A DNA stretch of 41,339 nt from contig NZ_JH725094.1 of assembly GCF_000278155.1 (NCBI RefSeq), positions 1-41,339 on the forward strand. The letters run 5' to 3'. A program made the translations under genes and the position numbers. This document shows, in pieces, positions 26,926 to 36,922 of this stretch (its first letter is position 1; each line of letters opens with the position of its first letter). Origin of the DNA: Bartonella doshiae NCTC 12862 = ATCC 700133. Lineage in GTDB: Bacteria; Pseudomonadota; Alphaproteobacteria; Rhizobiales; Rhizobiaceae. The notes under the pieces are model-generated. The model was not told where the DNA came from and made no database searches. It saw nothing but the letters and a program-made list of their open reading frames with translations.

Positions 26926-29457
26926 TTACACTTCATTATCTTTATATTCCTTCAGTAAAATTTCACGTTTCCCAACATGGTTAGCAGCTCCCACAACGCC
27001 TTTTTCTTCCATGCGTTCAACAAGAGAAGCTGCTTTATTATAACCAATTGCAAGACGGCGCTGGATATAAGACGTCGAACATTTTTTATCACGCATAACT
27101 ATTTTAACAGCTTGCATATAAAGTTCTTCATTATCCTCATTAATACTTTCTACCGGCACAATTCCGGCTACTGAAACACCAGAGTCCTCATCTTCTTTAT
27201 CCTCTTCACTATCCGTTACCTTTGCTAAATAATCAGGTTTTCCTTGTACTTTAAGATGCGCAACTATAGACTCAACTTCCTCATCAGAAACAAAAGGACC
27301 ATGAACGCGTACGATACGCCCACCACCAACCATATGAAGCATATCACCCTGACCTAAAAGTGTTTCTGCACCTTGTTCTCCCAAAATTGTACGACTGTCA
27401 ATTTTTGATGTTACCTGAAAAGAAACACGTGTAGGAAAATTCGCCTTAATCGTACCTGTAATGACATCAACAGAAGGACGCTGCGTTGCCATGATAAGAT
27501 GAATACCTGCAGCTCGTGCCATTTGCGCTAAGCGCTGGATGGCATTTTCAATTTCTTTACCAGCCACCATCATAAGATCGGCCATTTCATCAACAATCAC
27601 AACGATATAGGGGAGCTGCGTTAAATCCATCGCCTCTTCATGATAAAGAATTTCCCCGCTTTCTTTATCAAAACCGGACTGTACAGTACACATGATTGTT
27701 TCGCCTCTTTCTGCTGCAAGCGCGACTCGTGCATTAAAACCATCAATATTACGCACACCTAATTTAGCCATTTTGCGGTAGCGTTCTTCCATTTCACGAA
27801 CCGCCCATTTTAAAGCTGTTACAGCTTTTTTAGGATCTGTTACAACAGGTGTTAAAAGATGTGGTATGCCATCATAGACAGAAAGCTCCAACATTTTAGG
27901 ATCAACCATAATCAAACGACACTGCTTTGGTGTCATGCGATAAAGAATTGACAAGATCATGGTATTAATAGCAACAGATTTACCCGACCCTGTTGTTCCT
28001 GCAACTAATAAATGAGGCATTTTTGCTAATTCTACAATAATAGGCTCACCATTAATTCCCTTCCCCAACGCAAGAGCTAATTTAAATTGGCTTTCACGAA
28101 AAGAATTTGATTGAATCAGTTCACGCAAATAAACTCTTTCACGAACCGCATTTGGCAGCTCAATCCCTATAACATTACGTCCAGGAATCACCGCAACACG
28201 TGTGGAAATCGCAGACATCGAACGGGCAATATCATCAGAAAGACTAATGACCCGCGATGATTTCACTCCAGCAGCAGGCTTAAATTCGTACATTGTCACC
28301 ACTGGTCCCGGATGAACGTGAATAATTTCACCCTTAATTCCAAAATCTCCCAAAACGCTCTCTAAAAGTCTAGCACCACATTCCAATGTTTCTTGGGGGA
28401 TCACTGCTCCTTCATGAAAAACAGGCCGCTGCAATAAATCGATCGGAGGAAATTCATAACTGTTATAGTCAAAAGATTGAAAGTTTTGGATAAGATCAGA
28501 ATTGCGGCTTCCTAACAGTTTATTTGAAGCCTGTAATATTTTTCCTGCTGGCTTCATCACAGATGAATTTTCTACACTCTTTGCGGTATCTTTTATTATA
28601 CAATTAACACTATTACTGACATTTTTTTCTGCTATAGTAGCTGGTTCATTAGATAACGAATGAGCAGTATCTTCTATAGGAAATACAGAATGATGCACTT
28701 GCATCGCTTTATCAGAATCATTTTTTACATGCTTGAAATCAGAAACTTGTGCAGTTTCCTGAATATCTTCTGGAGATTTTGATAGTATGGAATTATAAAA
28801 TTGTGGAAAGCGACATTCAAGAACACGGTAAAGAGCAGTAATTGTCTCATCAAAAGTAGAGGCATCTTCTGGCACAATCTGATCACTCGTACTATGAATT
28901 GCTGTTATATCTTCTTCTGAAACTTGGAAACTGATCTGTTCAAACATAAAAGGCTCACACTCAAAAAATGCATCATCGGAAAGATGCCACATAGGTTTTG
29001 TTTTTTGCGCTACACTTTTTTCCTGTGACTCAGGTTTTTTTGTATCTTCCTGTATTGAAGTACAAACAGTTTGCCGTGACAACTGCTCCAAAACTGTTGA
29101 ATGACAAATCGATGCTTTATTCTCAACCGATTGAGGATGAATAATACTTTTGGTCAACGAAGAATTCTTTTTTCCTTTGTAATAGTGTATAATATCTGTT
29201 GGATTTTTTCGTTCTTTCTTCATAAAAATTTTGAGTTGTTTCGCGAAAACTGGATCTTCTTCTATGCGACGACGTAAAATCTCAACTTCTGGCGTTCGCG
29301 TAAAACGTACGTTCTGACCAAGAGTAAAAGCTTTTTTCCAAACTTCCGGATAAGGAAATATCTCAGAAATTCTGATAGATGTTTTTTCTGATTCACCTCC
29401 CAATTCCTCATCAGAAAAAGAAGATGTAAAAATAGACTTTGTTTTCGAATTATGCAT
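26926..29457 (-). CDS. ftsK: FtsK/SpoIIIE-family DNA translocase lacking N-terminal membrane helices
   Basis: Hexameric ATPase that pumps DNA through the division septum and activates XerCD recombination at dif. 843 residues from ATG 29457 ([10 protein letters not shown]); the longer start would be TTG. Residues 1-~330 are a polar, low-complexity linker with no transmembrane segment. Then come the alpha/beta motor (Walker [10 protein letters not shown] at ~483, Walker [12 protein letters not shown] at ~620, [13 protein letters not shown]) and a C-terminal winged-helix gamma domain ([18 protein letters not shown]...LVERMEEKG) that reads KOPS sequences. Standard FtsK has four N-terminal helices. 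This is the soluble paralogue type seen in Rhizobiales, or the membrane domain is encoded elsewhere. Confidence 0.88.
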   Translation of the reverse strand: MHNSKTKSIFTSSFSDEELGGESEKTSIRISEIFPYPEVWKKAFTLGQNVRFTRTPEVEILRRRIEEDPVFAKQLKIFMKKERKNPTDIIHYYKGKKNSSLTKSIIHPQSVENKASICHSTVLEQLSRQTVCTSIQEDTKKPESQEKSVAQKTKPMWHLSDDAFFECEPFMFEQISFQVSEEDITAIHSTSDQIVPEDASTFDETITALYRVLECRFPQFYNSILSKSPEDIQETAQVSDFKHVKNDSDKAMQVHHSVFPIEDTAHSLSNEPATIAEKNVSNSVNCIIKDTAKSVENSSVMKPAGKILQASNKLLGSRNSDLIQNFQSFDYNSYEFPPIDLLQRPVFHEGAVIPQETLECGARLLESVLGDFGIKGEIIHVHPGPVVTMYEFKPAAGVKSSRVISLSDDIARSMSAISTRVAVIPGRNVIGIELPNAVRERVYLRELIQSNSFRESQFKLALALGKGINGEPIIVELAKMPHLLVAGTTGSGKSVAINTMILSILYRMTPKQCRLIMVDPKMLELSVYDGIPHLLTPVVTDPKKAVTALKWAVREMEERYRKMAKLGVRNIDGFNARVALAAERGETIMCTVQSGFDKESGEILYHEEAMDLTQLPYIVVIVDEMADLMMVAGKEIENAIQRLAQMARAAGIHLIMATQRPSVDVITGTIKANFPTRVSFQVTSKIDSRTILGEQGAETLLGQGDMLHMVGGGRIVRVHGPFVSDEEVESIVAHLKVQGKPDYLAKVTDSEEDKEDEDSGVSVAGIVPVESINEDNEELYMQAVKIVMRDKKCSTSYIQRRLAIGYNKAASLVERMEEKGVVGAANHVGKREILLKEYKDNEV

Positions 29458-29915
29458 GACACCCAACAAACCTTATAGCAATGAAAATAATTGCCTCTTT
29501 AAAAAGATATGTAGAGACTATAATATGAAGGTTAATAACCTTTTGCTAGCTGCCATTTTTTAACAAAAAAATAACGCTATAATCCCTATTAATGATGCTC
29601 TCTCTTTACCCTTATTGAATAAAGTGCAGAATGCATTGTGTCATCCAACTGAATTTCACTTAGTTAAAAAACTTCATCATAGAAATTAAAAGAAAGCTGC
29701 CAATACTTCTCTTTCCTTCCCTTTACATACAAACTAATGGACTAAAATAATACAAAAGCTTGTCACAGCTAAGCTCTTTTAATTTTCCATTTTTATTGCC
29801 ATAAAATTGTTCAATTTTTTACCTTTGAAAAGATTATTCTTTGTTATCCTTGTTATAAAGAGCTCAAATAGTATACAATTTAGCAATACTAAAATAAAAG
29901 AAATGGGAGTGTGTC
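29458..29915. other. Divergent intergenic region between the FtsK gene and the aldehyde dehydrogenase
   Basis: About 460 AT-rich bases carrying the promoters of the two diverging genes. No further gene or RNA is recognisable. Confidence 0.5.
29850..29877 (+). promoter_or_regulatory. Possible promoter of the aldehyde dehydrogenase-rluD genes
   Basis: TTGTTA (29850-29855), 16-base spacer, TATACA (29872-29877), 38 bases before the ATG. The -35 is imperfect, and in such AT-rich DNA the match is suggestive only. Confidence 0.3.
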
Positions 29916-31346
29916 ATGTTAAATAAGCGCAAATTTTACATCAATGGTCGATGGGATGACCCAAGCACTCCTCATGATTTTCATATTATAGATCCATCAA
30001 CAGAAGAAGCTTGTGCCGTTATTAGTATTGCTAGCATAAAAGATACAGAGAAAGCTATTAGCGCTGCTAAAGAGGCTTTCCAAAATTGGAAAACAACCTT
30101 ACCAAGTGAACGGCTTATCTTCATTGAAAAAATTTTAAAAATCTATGAAAAACGCTCAGAAGATATGGCAAAAACTATTTCAATGGAAATGGGAGCGCCT
30201 ATTGACATGGCGCGCAATGCACAAACGGCAACCGGTAGTTACCATATTCGTAATTTTATCAAAGCTTACAAAGAGTTTTTGTTCCGAGACTTTTTAATAA
30301 AAGGAAATGAACATGCTCTTCTCCAGTATGACCCTATTGGCGTTGTAGGATTAATTACTCCATGGAATTGGCCCATGAATCAAGTCACTCTTAAAGTTAT
30401 TCCTGCTCTTCTGGCTGGTTGCACTATGATCTTAAAACCTTCTGAAATAGCTCCTCTTTCTGCCATGCTCTTCGCTGAAATTATAGATGAAGCTGCCCTT
30501 CCTGCCGGCGTTTTTAATTTAATTAATGGTGAAGGTGCTAATGTGGGCTCCTACCTCTCTTCTCATCCAAGCCTGGAAATGATTAGCTTTACCGGATCCA
30601 CCAGAGCAGGAAAAGATATTTCTAAAAATGCCAGTAACACTTTAAAACGGGTCTGTTTAGAACTTGGAGGTAAAGGAGCGAATATTATCTTTGCCGACGC
30701 TGATACAGATGCTATTGAACGTGGTGTACAACACTGTTTTTATAATAGTGGACAAAGCTGTAATGCGCCAACACGCATGCTTGTGGAACAAACCATCTAT
30801 GACAAAGCCATCAAAACAGCTAAAAATATCACTGAACAAACAAAAGTAGGGCCGAACTACCAAGCAGGAAATCATATTGGCCCCGTAGTTTCAAAACAAC
30901 AATATGACAAAATTCAAGAGCTTATCCAATCTGGAATTGACGAAGGAGCAACTCTTATCTCAGGTGGAACTGGTTTACCAATAGGAATGAAACGCGGTTA
31001 TTACGTACGTCCAACAGTTTTTGCCGATGTAAAACCTCATATGCGTATTTTTCGAGAAGAAATATTTGGTCCAGTTCTCTCGATTCTTCCTTTTAACACA
31101 GAAAATGAAGCTGTAACCTTAGCTAATGACACTGATTATGGTCTCACTAACTATATACAATCACAAGATCGTAATAAATGTCGTCGTATTGCTGCACAAC
31201 TACGATCTGGTATGGTAGAAGTTAATGGACACGGTTTACCCAGCGGAAGTTACTTTGGAGGCGTGAAATTTTCTGGACGCGCCCGTGAAGGTGGACGGTG
31301 GGGAATTGAAGAGTTTTTAGATACTAAAGCAATTTCATATTGGTAA
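29916..31346 (+). CDS. NAD(P)-dependent aldehyde dehydrogenase
   Basis: Oxidises an aldehyde to the acid through a cysteine thioester. The 476 residues have the full ALDH fold: the NAD-binding region with TPWNWP (148-153) and KPSE (174-177), FTGSTRAG (225-232), the general base E249 in LELGGKGAN and the catalytic C282 in NSGQSCNAPTR, then EEIFGPVLSI near the C terminus. GGGAG precedes the ATG. The substrate cannot be told from sequence. A role in aminobutyraldehyde oxidation after the PuuA/PuuB-like enzymes is possible, but the genes are 10 kb apart. rluD follows after 37 bases on the same strand. Confidence 0.9.
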   Translation: MLNKRKFYINGRWDDPSTPHDFHIIDPSTEEACAVISIASIKDTEKAISAAKEAFQNWKTTLPSERLIFIEKILKIYEKRSEDMAKTISMEMGAPIDMARNAQTATGSYHIRNFIKAYKEFLFRDFLIKGNEHALLQYDPIGVVGLITPWNWPMNQVTLKVIPALLAGCTMILKPSEIAPLSAMLFAEIIDEAALPAGVFNLINGEGANVGSYLSSHPSLEMISFTGSTRAGKDISKNASNTLKRVCLELGGKGANIIFADADTDAIERGVQHCFYNSGQSCNAPTRMLVEQTIYDKAIKTAKNITEQTKVGPNYQAGNHIGPVVSKQQYDKIQELIQSGIDEGATLISGGTGLPIGMKRGYYVRPTVFADVKPHMRIFREEIFGPVLSILPFNTENEAVTLANDTDYGLTNYIQSQDRNKCRRIAAQLRSGMVEVNGHGLPSGSYFGGVKFSGRAREGGRWGIEEFLDTKAISYW

Positions 31347-31383
31347 AAGAATCTTATTAAGAACCTAATAGGAATCGTATATC

Positions 31384-32385
31384 GTGACACAACAAATAAC
31401 GGATGAGGATGCTATTGGACAACGGCTGGATCAATGGCTAGCCAAACAATATAACAATATGCTCTCACGTTCACGTCTGCAAATCCTCATCCGTGAAGGT
31501 TTCTTGAAAATTGATAATCGCATCATAAAAGAACCGAAAACCAAACTAAAACAAAACCAAATCATCGAATTGACAATGCCTGTCCTTCGTGAGGCAAAAC
31601 CTAGCGGTGAAGCCATTGCATTGGACATTCTCTTTGAAGATGATCATGTCATTGTCATCAATAAGCCAGCTGGTCTCGTTGTTCACCCTGGCAATGGAAA
31701 TTGGACTGGCACATTAGTTAATGCCCTTATTTACCACTGTGGCAATAGTTTATCTGGTATTGGCGGTATTAAACGTCCTGGCATTGTCCATCGTCTCGAT
31801 AAAAATACAAGTGGAGTCATGGTTGTTGCTAAAAATGATCTTGCTCATAAAAGTCTCAGTGCCCAATTTTCTGACCATGGACGTACCAGCGCATTAGATC
31901 GACGTTATCGTGCCTTGATTTGGGGAGCACCTAGTCGTAATGTTTTGACAATTGATGCATTCCTTGGACGTTCTCCTCATAATCGAACAAAGCAAGCGGT
32001 TGTTTATAGCCAAAATCCTCATGCACGCCATGCCGTTACACATCTTTTTCTATTGGAAAAATATGGAGCCTGCACAGATGCAACGTCTTTTGCAAGCCTA
32101 CTGGAATGTCGTTTGGAAACCGGTCGTACACATCAGATCCGTGTTCATATGGCCCACATCGGACACCCTCTTATCGGTGATGCTGTTTATGGAAATGCTT
32201 TTAAAACAAAATCAAATATGCTCAATCCCATCATTAAAAATGTAATTGATCAATTCAACCGACAAGCACTTCATGCGGCTAGCCTTACCTTTGAACATCC
32301 CGCGACAGGTGAAGTTATGTCTTTTTCCTCACCTCTCCCCCAAGATATGACCGAGCTTATTAATCATTTTAAAAAAATTAATTGA
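31384..32385 (+). CDS. rluD: 23S rRNA pseudouridine synthase, RluD type
   Basis: Isomerises uridines of 23S rRNA helix 69 (U1911/1915/1917 in E. coli), needed for ribosome assembly. 333 residues from GTG 31384, with an AGGA ribosome site. An N-terminal S4 RNA-binding domain (~12-68) precedes the RluA-family catalytic domain with HRLDKNTSGVMVVAK (136-150) and catalytic D139, followed by RxYRALIWG and RTHQIRVHMAHIGHPLIGD. Located directly upstream of rpoH, as in other Rhizobiales. Confidence 0.93.
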   Translation: MTQQITDEDAIGQRLDQWLAKQYNNMLSRSRLQILIREGFLKIDNRIIKEPKTKLKQNQIIELTMPVLREAKPSGEAIALDILFEDDHVIVINKPAGLVVHPGNGNWTGTLVNALIYHCGNSLSGIGGIKRPGIVHRLDKNTSGVMVVAKNDLAHKSLSAQFSDHGRTSALDRRYRALIWGAPSRNVLTIDAFLGRSPHNRTKQAVVYSQNPHARHAVTHLFLLEKYGACTDATSFASLLECRLETGRTHQIRVHMAHIGHPLIGDAVYGNAFKTKSNMLNPIIKNVIDQFNRQALHAASLTFEHPATGEVMSFSSPLPQDMTELINHFKKIN

Positions 32386-32536
32386 AACTTTTCGCCCTCT
32401 CATGATTTCACAATAAAATATCTCTTTTTGAACAAAATTAAAAATTATGGTAGGATAAGGTTATAGAGATGTTTATGTAATGTCTAAAAACAGAATTTGC
32501 CTTATCAGGGAATTCACACAAAAAGGAGGGTGCTAT

Positions 32537-33421
32537 ATGGCCCAAATGAATCTGCTATCAGTAACCATAGGTGACGGAGGATTGAGTCGTTACCTAGAAG
32601 AAGTTCATCGCTTTCCAGTACTTGAACCAAAAGAAGAGTATATGTTGGCTCAGCGTTATCGTCAGCACAATGATCTCAAAGCTGCGCATAGATTGGTAAC
32701 CAGTCACTTGCGTCTTGTAGCCAAAATTGCCATGGGATACCGCGGTTATGGATTGCCCATTGGAGAAGTCATCTCTGAAGGTAATATTGGACTTATGCAA
32801 GCTGTTAAGCGTTTCGAACCAGAACGTGGTTTTCGGCTTGCAACCTATGCAATCTGGTGGATCAAAGCTTCAATCCAAGAATATGTATTGCGATCTTGGA
32901 GTTTAGTAAAAATGGGGACAACAGCCAATCAAAAGCGCTTATTTTTCAACTTGCGTAGATTAAAAAGCAAACTTCAAGCCTTTGACAGTGGTGATCTTAA
33001 TGCAGAACAAATTAAGGAAATTGCAACCCGATTGAATGTCACAGAAAACGAAGTTGTATCTATGAATCGCCGGCTTGGTGGTGATACTTCCCTCAATGCG
33101 CCTCTTCGTACCAATGAAGGTGAAAATAGCGAGTGGCTAGATTGGTTAATAGATGACACCGATAATCAAGAACAAATTTTGATCGAACAAGATGAATTAG
33201 AAAATCGTCGTTCCATGCTAACACGTGCCATGGATAATTTAAATGAACGCGAAAAGCATATATTCAAAGCGCGTCGTTTAAGAGATGAACCGTTGACACT
33301 GGAAGAACTCTCAAGTGAGTTTAACATCAGTCGAGAACGTGTAAGGCAAATTGAAATGCGTGCGTTTGAGAAAGTACAACATTCCGTTAAAGCTTCTGCT
33401 TTATCTCAAGGGCAGATATAA
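32537..33421 (+). CDS. rpoH: RNA polymerase sigma factor RpoH (sigma-32)
   Basis: Heat-shock sigma factor. 294 residues from ATG 32537 (MAQMNLLSVTIGDGG), preceded by AAAAGGAGGG. The in-frame ATG at 32480 lacks a ribosome site and adds a leader not found in the family. Region 2 is clear (LRLVAKIAMGYRGYGLP, then GNIGLMQAVKRFEPERGFRL and WWIKASIQEYVLRSW). The RpoH box QKRLFFNLR at 132-140 distinguishes it from RpoD. Region 4 ends in LTLEELSSEFNISRERVRQIE, the -35-reading helix-turn-helix. A terminator-like repeat follows the stop. Confidence 0.96.
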   Translation: MAQMNLLSVTIGDGGLSRYLEEVHRFPVLEPKEEYMLAQRYRQHNDLKAAHRLVTSHLRLVAKIAMGYRGYGLPIGEVISEGNIGLMQAVKRFEPERGFRLATYAIWWIKASIQEYVLRSWSLVKMGTTANQKRLFFNLRRLKSKLQAFDSGDLNAEQIKEIATRLNVTENEVVSMNRRLGGDTSLNAPLRTNEGENSEWLDWLIDDTDNQEQILIEQDELENRRSMLTRAMDNLNEREKHIFKARRLRDEPLTLEELSSEFNISRERVRQIEMRAFEKVQHSVKASALSQGQI

Positions 33422-33439
33422 AATCCCCAAAGAGATTAT

Positions 33440-33492
33440 AAAGCCAATGTGTTGCGCATTTTTGAAACAAAAGATCTATACGCATTGGCTTT
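33440..33492 (+). terminator. Terminator-like inverted repeat after rpoH
   Basis: AAAGCCAATGTG (33440-33451) pairs with CGCATTGGCTTT (33481-33492) over 12 positions with one G-U, separated by a 29-base loop and followed by further T residues. The long loop is atypical, but position and T tract fit rho-independent termination of rpoH. Confidence 0.55.
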
Positions 33493-33572
33493 TTATTCTT
33501 GAATGGAAACTACTTAACCCTTTTTACGGTGAACTACTGTCTATAGCACTGTACCTTACTCATATAAGTACT

Positions 33573-35000
33573 CTATTTTTTCTGACCAAGAATTGTTTGC
33601 TGGTTTGATTGCACAAGCCATTGTCCAATAACGTCATTAAAGATAGACTCGCCTATCGGTCCTTTTGCAAAGGTGAGCTCGTTTACACGTCCCTTTTTAT
33701 CAATCAATACCAAACGCAGCCAATCTAATTCTCGTATCAATTGTAAATTTCTGTCAAGGAATGGATGATTGTCGCTCAATGCAACAAGAAAAAAATTATC
33801 GTCAATCTTTGCGGCAACAGTTCTTGTTAAAGCTTGCCCAATAGATTGTTCAGTCGCCTTAAAAGTTAATGTTTGAACATTACTTATAGCCCGACCTAAA
33901 AATTTATCAGAAGGAATAAAAATAAGATCCATAATATATGCAGCAGGGAAAGATAAATCGGTATTACGGCGTAAAATTAACCTTAATGTTAACCCCTCAT
34001 CTGGAATTGTTATATCACCCTGTATAGCCGATTCTTCTGGAGCACCCTTTATGCGAGACTTCTTTATAAGAGTCCAATGTGCACTACCCATTGCTACTTT
34101 TTCTGCTTCATAATCCGTACGTGCTTTATACAATATAGCTTCACCTTGTTGTTCCATTGACCGCAAATTAGTTGTAACAACTGTTGAGGATCCTTCCTCA
34201 TTGGAAAAACCTGATTCTTGATCTAAACCGACATCAACTTCGCTCCCATCTTCTAATAAGCGTTGTGTTAACTTTCTATTAATAGAAAATTCCTTGGGCA
34301 AGTTATGAGAAGCTTTAACATGTTCGTTCAATAACTGGTGATCATTTAATACAAACACACGTCCAGCAACAAAACAAAAGCAAACCACACAAATGATAAA
34401 ACAAACAAAAGCAGCAACACTTATTATAATACGCCTTTGCATCGATGATTTATTCGCACGACGCACAGCTTGAGAAAAAATATGTGAAACGATGTGCGTA
34501 TTATCTGTTTGCACAGAAGGAGCTAAAGGTGAAACCTTTAATATGCTTTTTTTAACATGCTGAGCAGTCAAGTGAGTATCCATATTCACAGGCTCTGCAT
34601 CTGGTGTAGCTGATACAGAAAACGCATCAAATTCCTTGTTGTTCTTTAAACTTGAGAGAGAGAGCTGGCTTTCTTTTGTCGCTGCCATTAAAATATCATT
34701 ACCTTGCGACAACATAGAATCTTGTATGCATTTATTACTTTTTACTATGCCTGCAGTCTTCCACCCAATGACTGAAGAAAGCAATGCTTTTTCAACCGCT
34801 AAATATTCTTCTTCAACAGCTGCAATAGCACTTTGCAAAATCTTTCTTTGCTCATCTACCACTGCTTGCGGTATTGTTGCTGCTGCAAATTGCTGTTCTA
34901 ATGTTTCGATAGCTCGTTTATAAATCCGCTCACGCACATATGGTGTAACATTACTTTGCGCATTAATTGCCTTTTTTAAGATTCCAACGAAATCTATCAT
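33573..35000 (-). CDS. Conserved membrane-anchored protein of unknown function (475 aa)
   Basis: A rhizobial-type conserved hypothetical protein. Residues ~1-80 are a helical, charged cytoplasmic segment (ILKKAINAQSNVTPYVRERI, then YKRAIETLEQQF) typical of its start. A variable linker follows to ~185, then a single transmembrane helix (IIISVAAFVCFIICVVCFCFVAG, ~190-212) and a periplasmic C-terminal domain of about 260 residues with a mixed strand pattern (SAHWTLIKKS, GLTLRLILRRNTDLSFPAAY, ADNxFLVAL-like segment). I start at ATG 35000 (MIDFVGILKKAI), with AGAGG just upstream; the longer frame begins at TTG 35045. No enzymatic motif is seen. It lies between rpoH and purA and converges with rpoH. 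Confidence 0.75.
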   Translation of the reverse strand: MIDFVGILKKAINAQSNVTPYVRERIYKRAIETLEQQFAAATIPQAVVDEQRKILQSAIAAVEEEYLAVEKALLSSVIGWKTAGIVKSNKCIQDSMLSQGNDILMAATKESQLSLSSLKNNKEFDAFSVSATPDAEPVNMDTHLTAQHVKKSILKVSPLAPSVQTDNTHIVSHIFSQAVRRANKSSMQRRIIISVAAFVCFIICVVCFCFVAGRVFVLNDHQLLNEHVKASHNLPKEFSINRKLTQRLLEDGSEVDVGLDQESGFSNEEGSSTVVTTNLRSMEQQGEAILYKARTDYEAEKVAMGSAHWTLIKKSRIKGAPEESAIQGDITIPDEGLTLRLILRRNTDLSFPAAYIMDLIFIPSDKFLGRAISNVQTLTFKATEQSIGQALTRTVAAKIDDNFFLVALSDNHPFLDRNLQLIRELDWLRLVLIDKKGRVNELTFAKGPIGESIFNDVIGQWLVQSNQQTILGQKK

Positions 35001-35233
35001 ATCCTCTATAATCTTTCTCAAACTGAGGAGAGAAATCTCAACCAAAAGGCAAAAAACGCTCCTATTTTAGCCTTCTCAATTCATCGTCATTTATATATTG
35101 ATACAACCATCGCCGCAGCTTAATTTAAGGTGAATATGGAAAATAAACAATACTCTTTTTTCTCACTTGTCCTTAAATCTCTCTCATATGAAAAAACAAA
35201 ACGAAAACCTATACAAAAATCTAAAAATAATGG

Positions 35234-36523
35234 TTAACCTGAAAAAGGATCAGTAACAAGGATAGTATCTTCACGCTCAGGACTCGTAGACAATAAAGCC
35301 ACCCGTGTATTAATTAGCTTTTCAATATAGCGTATATATTTGACAGCCTTTGCTGGTAAATTTTTCCAACACAATGTACCTGCTGTCGCTTCCTTCCAAC
35401 CCTCCAATGTTTCATATACTGGTTTTACACGCGCTTGAGCTCCCATAGAAGAGGGTAAATAATCAATTTTTTTACCATCCAGTTCATAACCAACACAAAT
35501 TTTAATTTCATCCAAACCATCCAAAACATCAAGCTTTGTCAATGCTATACCCTGAACACCGCAAATCGTTACCATCTGACGTACCAAAACAGCATCAAAC
35601 CAACCACATCGACGTTTTCGGCCAGTTACAACGCCAAATTCTTTCCCACGCATTCCAATAAGTTCACCAATATCATTCATCTGCTCTGTTGGAAAAGGCC
35701 CTTCTCCTACACGCGTTGTATAAGCCTTTGCAATACCCAAAACATAATGAATTGAACTTGGCCCTAAACCTGAACCAGTACATGCCTGTCCCGCAACCGT
35801 ATTGGATGATGTCACATAAGGATAAGTCCCAAAATCATTATCTAATAAAGCACCTTGCGCACCTTCAAAAAGAATGCGCTTTCCCATACGATCACTTTCA
35901 TCTAAAAGACGCCACGTACAATCCATAAAAGGTAAAATTTCACCTGCAACTTGCGTTAGTTCATCATAAAGTGATTGAGAATCAATCTCTGCAACACCCA
36001 TCCCACGACGTAACGCATTATGATGTCCTAAAAGACGTTCTATCTTCGGCATAAGTGTATCAGTTTCAGCCAAATCCATCACTCGGATAGCACGACGCCC
36101 TACTTTATCTTCATAAGCCGGACCAATACCACGCTTTGTTGTACCAATTTTTAAACCCGACAGACTACTTTCTCGGATTGCATCAAGATCGCGATGTACA
36201 GAGAGAATCAATGGAGCATTTTCAGCTATACGTAAAATTTCTGGTGTAATCGTTACACCCTGATCACGAAGTTTTTTTAATTCTGCAACAAAATGATGAG
36301 GATCAACTACAACACCATTACCAATAATTGATAACTTCCCACGAACTAAACCAGACGGTAAAAGTGATAATTTATAGCTCACTCCATCAACAACCAATGT
36401 GTGTCCTGCATTGTGCCCTCCCTGATATCTCACTACAATATCAGCCTGCTCAGATAACCAATCTACAATCTTACCTTTGCCTTCATCTCCCCATTGTGTA
36501 CCGACAACTACTACATTGGCCAT
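35234..36523 (-). CDS. purA: Adenylosuccinate synthetase
   Basis: GTP-dependent ligation of IMP and aspartate to adenylosuccinate, the first committed step to AMP. 429 residues, full length. Signatures: [16 protein letters not shown] at ~8-23 (P-loop variant with the catalytic aspartate), [10 protein letters not shown] at 36-45, [13 protein letters not shown] and [21 protein letters not shown], and the C-terminal GTP-binding [17 protein letters not shown] precedes the ATG. Frame intact. Confidence 0.97.
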   Translation of the reverse strand: MANVVVVGTQWGDEGKGKIVDWLSEQADIVVRYQGGHNAGHTLVVDGVSYKLSLLPSGLVRGKLSIIGNGVVVDPHHFVAELKKLRDQGVTITPEILRIAENAPLILSVHRDLDAIRESSLSGLKIGTTKRGIGPAYEDKVGRRAIRVMDLAETDTLMPKIERLLGHHNALRRGMGVAEIDSQSLYDELTQVAGEILPFMDCTWRLLDESDRMGKRILFEGAQGALLDNDFGTYPYVTSSNTVAGQACTGSGLGPSSIHYVLGIAKAYTTRVGEGPFPTEQMNDIGELIGMRGKEFGVVTGRKRRCGWFDAVLVRQMVTICGVQGIALTKLDVLDGLDEIKICVGYELDGKKIDYLPSSMGAQARVKPVYETLEGWKEATAGTLCWKNLPAKAVKYIRYIEKLINTRVALLSTSPEREDTILVTDPFSG

Positions 36524-36922
36524 AACTTTCTCCGTCGTGTTTGGTCAAATAAAACCAGTATTTAAAAACAAACGTTCCCTTATAACGAAACCTTGGAGCA
36601 AGTGCGACTCTTCATTTCAGCTTTTTCCCAATCTTCATGTTATTGAATCCTAAGCTTCACGATAATATTGGCAAAAATATTAAAATATAAAATGTCTTTT
36701 CATTTTTTATCCGTCATTTTTGACATAAATCAATTAGAAAAATTTAAAACTTTTTGATGCTATTTTTTACAAAATTTGACAAATCATTTATACTTACCCC
36801 ACAATCTTTTTTCAATCTCTGCAGTATTTGAAAGCTATCTGCTCACTGCAAAAATACGAGAATTCATCATAACTTCCCGTACTTTTTCTGAAAAATACGT
36901 TCTAAAAATCGTCAAGACTTCC
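36524..36922. other. Intergenic region between serC and purA; no serA
   Basis: About 400 AT-rich bases. In many Rhizobiales serA (phosphoglycerate dehydrogenase) lies between serC and purA; here there is neither a gene nor a recognisable fragment. The plus frame at 36776 runs into serC antisense and has no ribosome site. Confidence 0.5.

Noticed and set aside
32480-32536. N-terminal extension of RpoH
   Set aside because: The strong ribosome site at 32523-32530 serves ATG 32537, where the family's conserved start lies.
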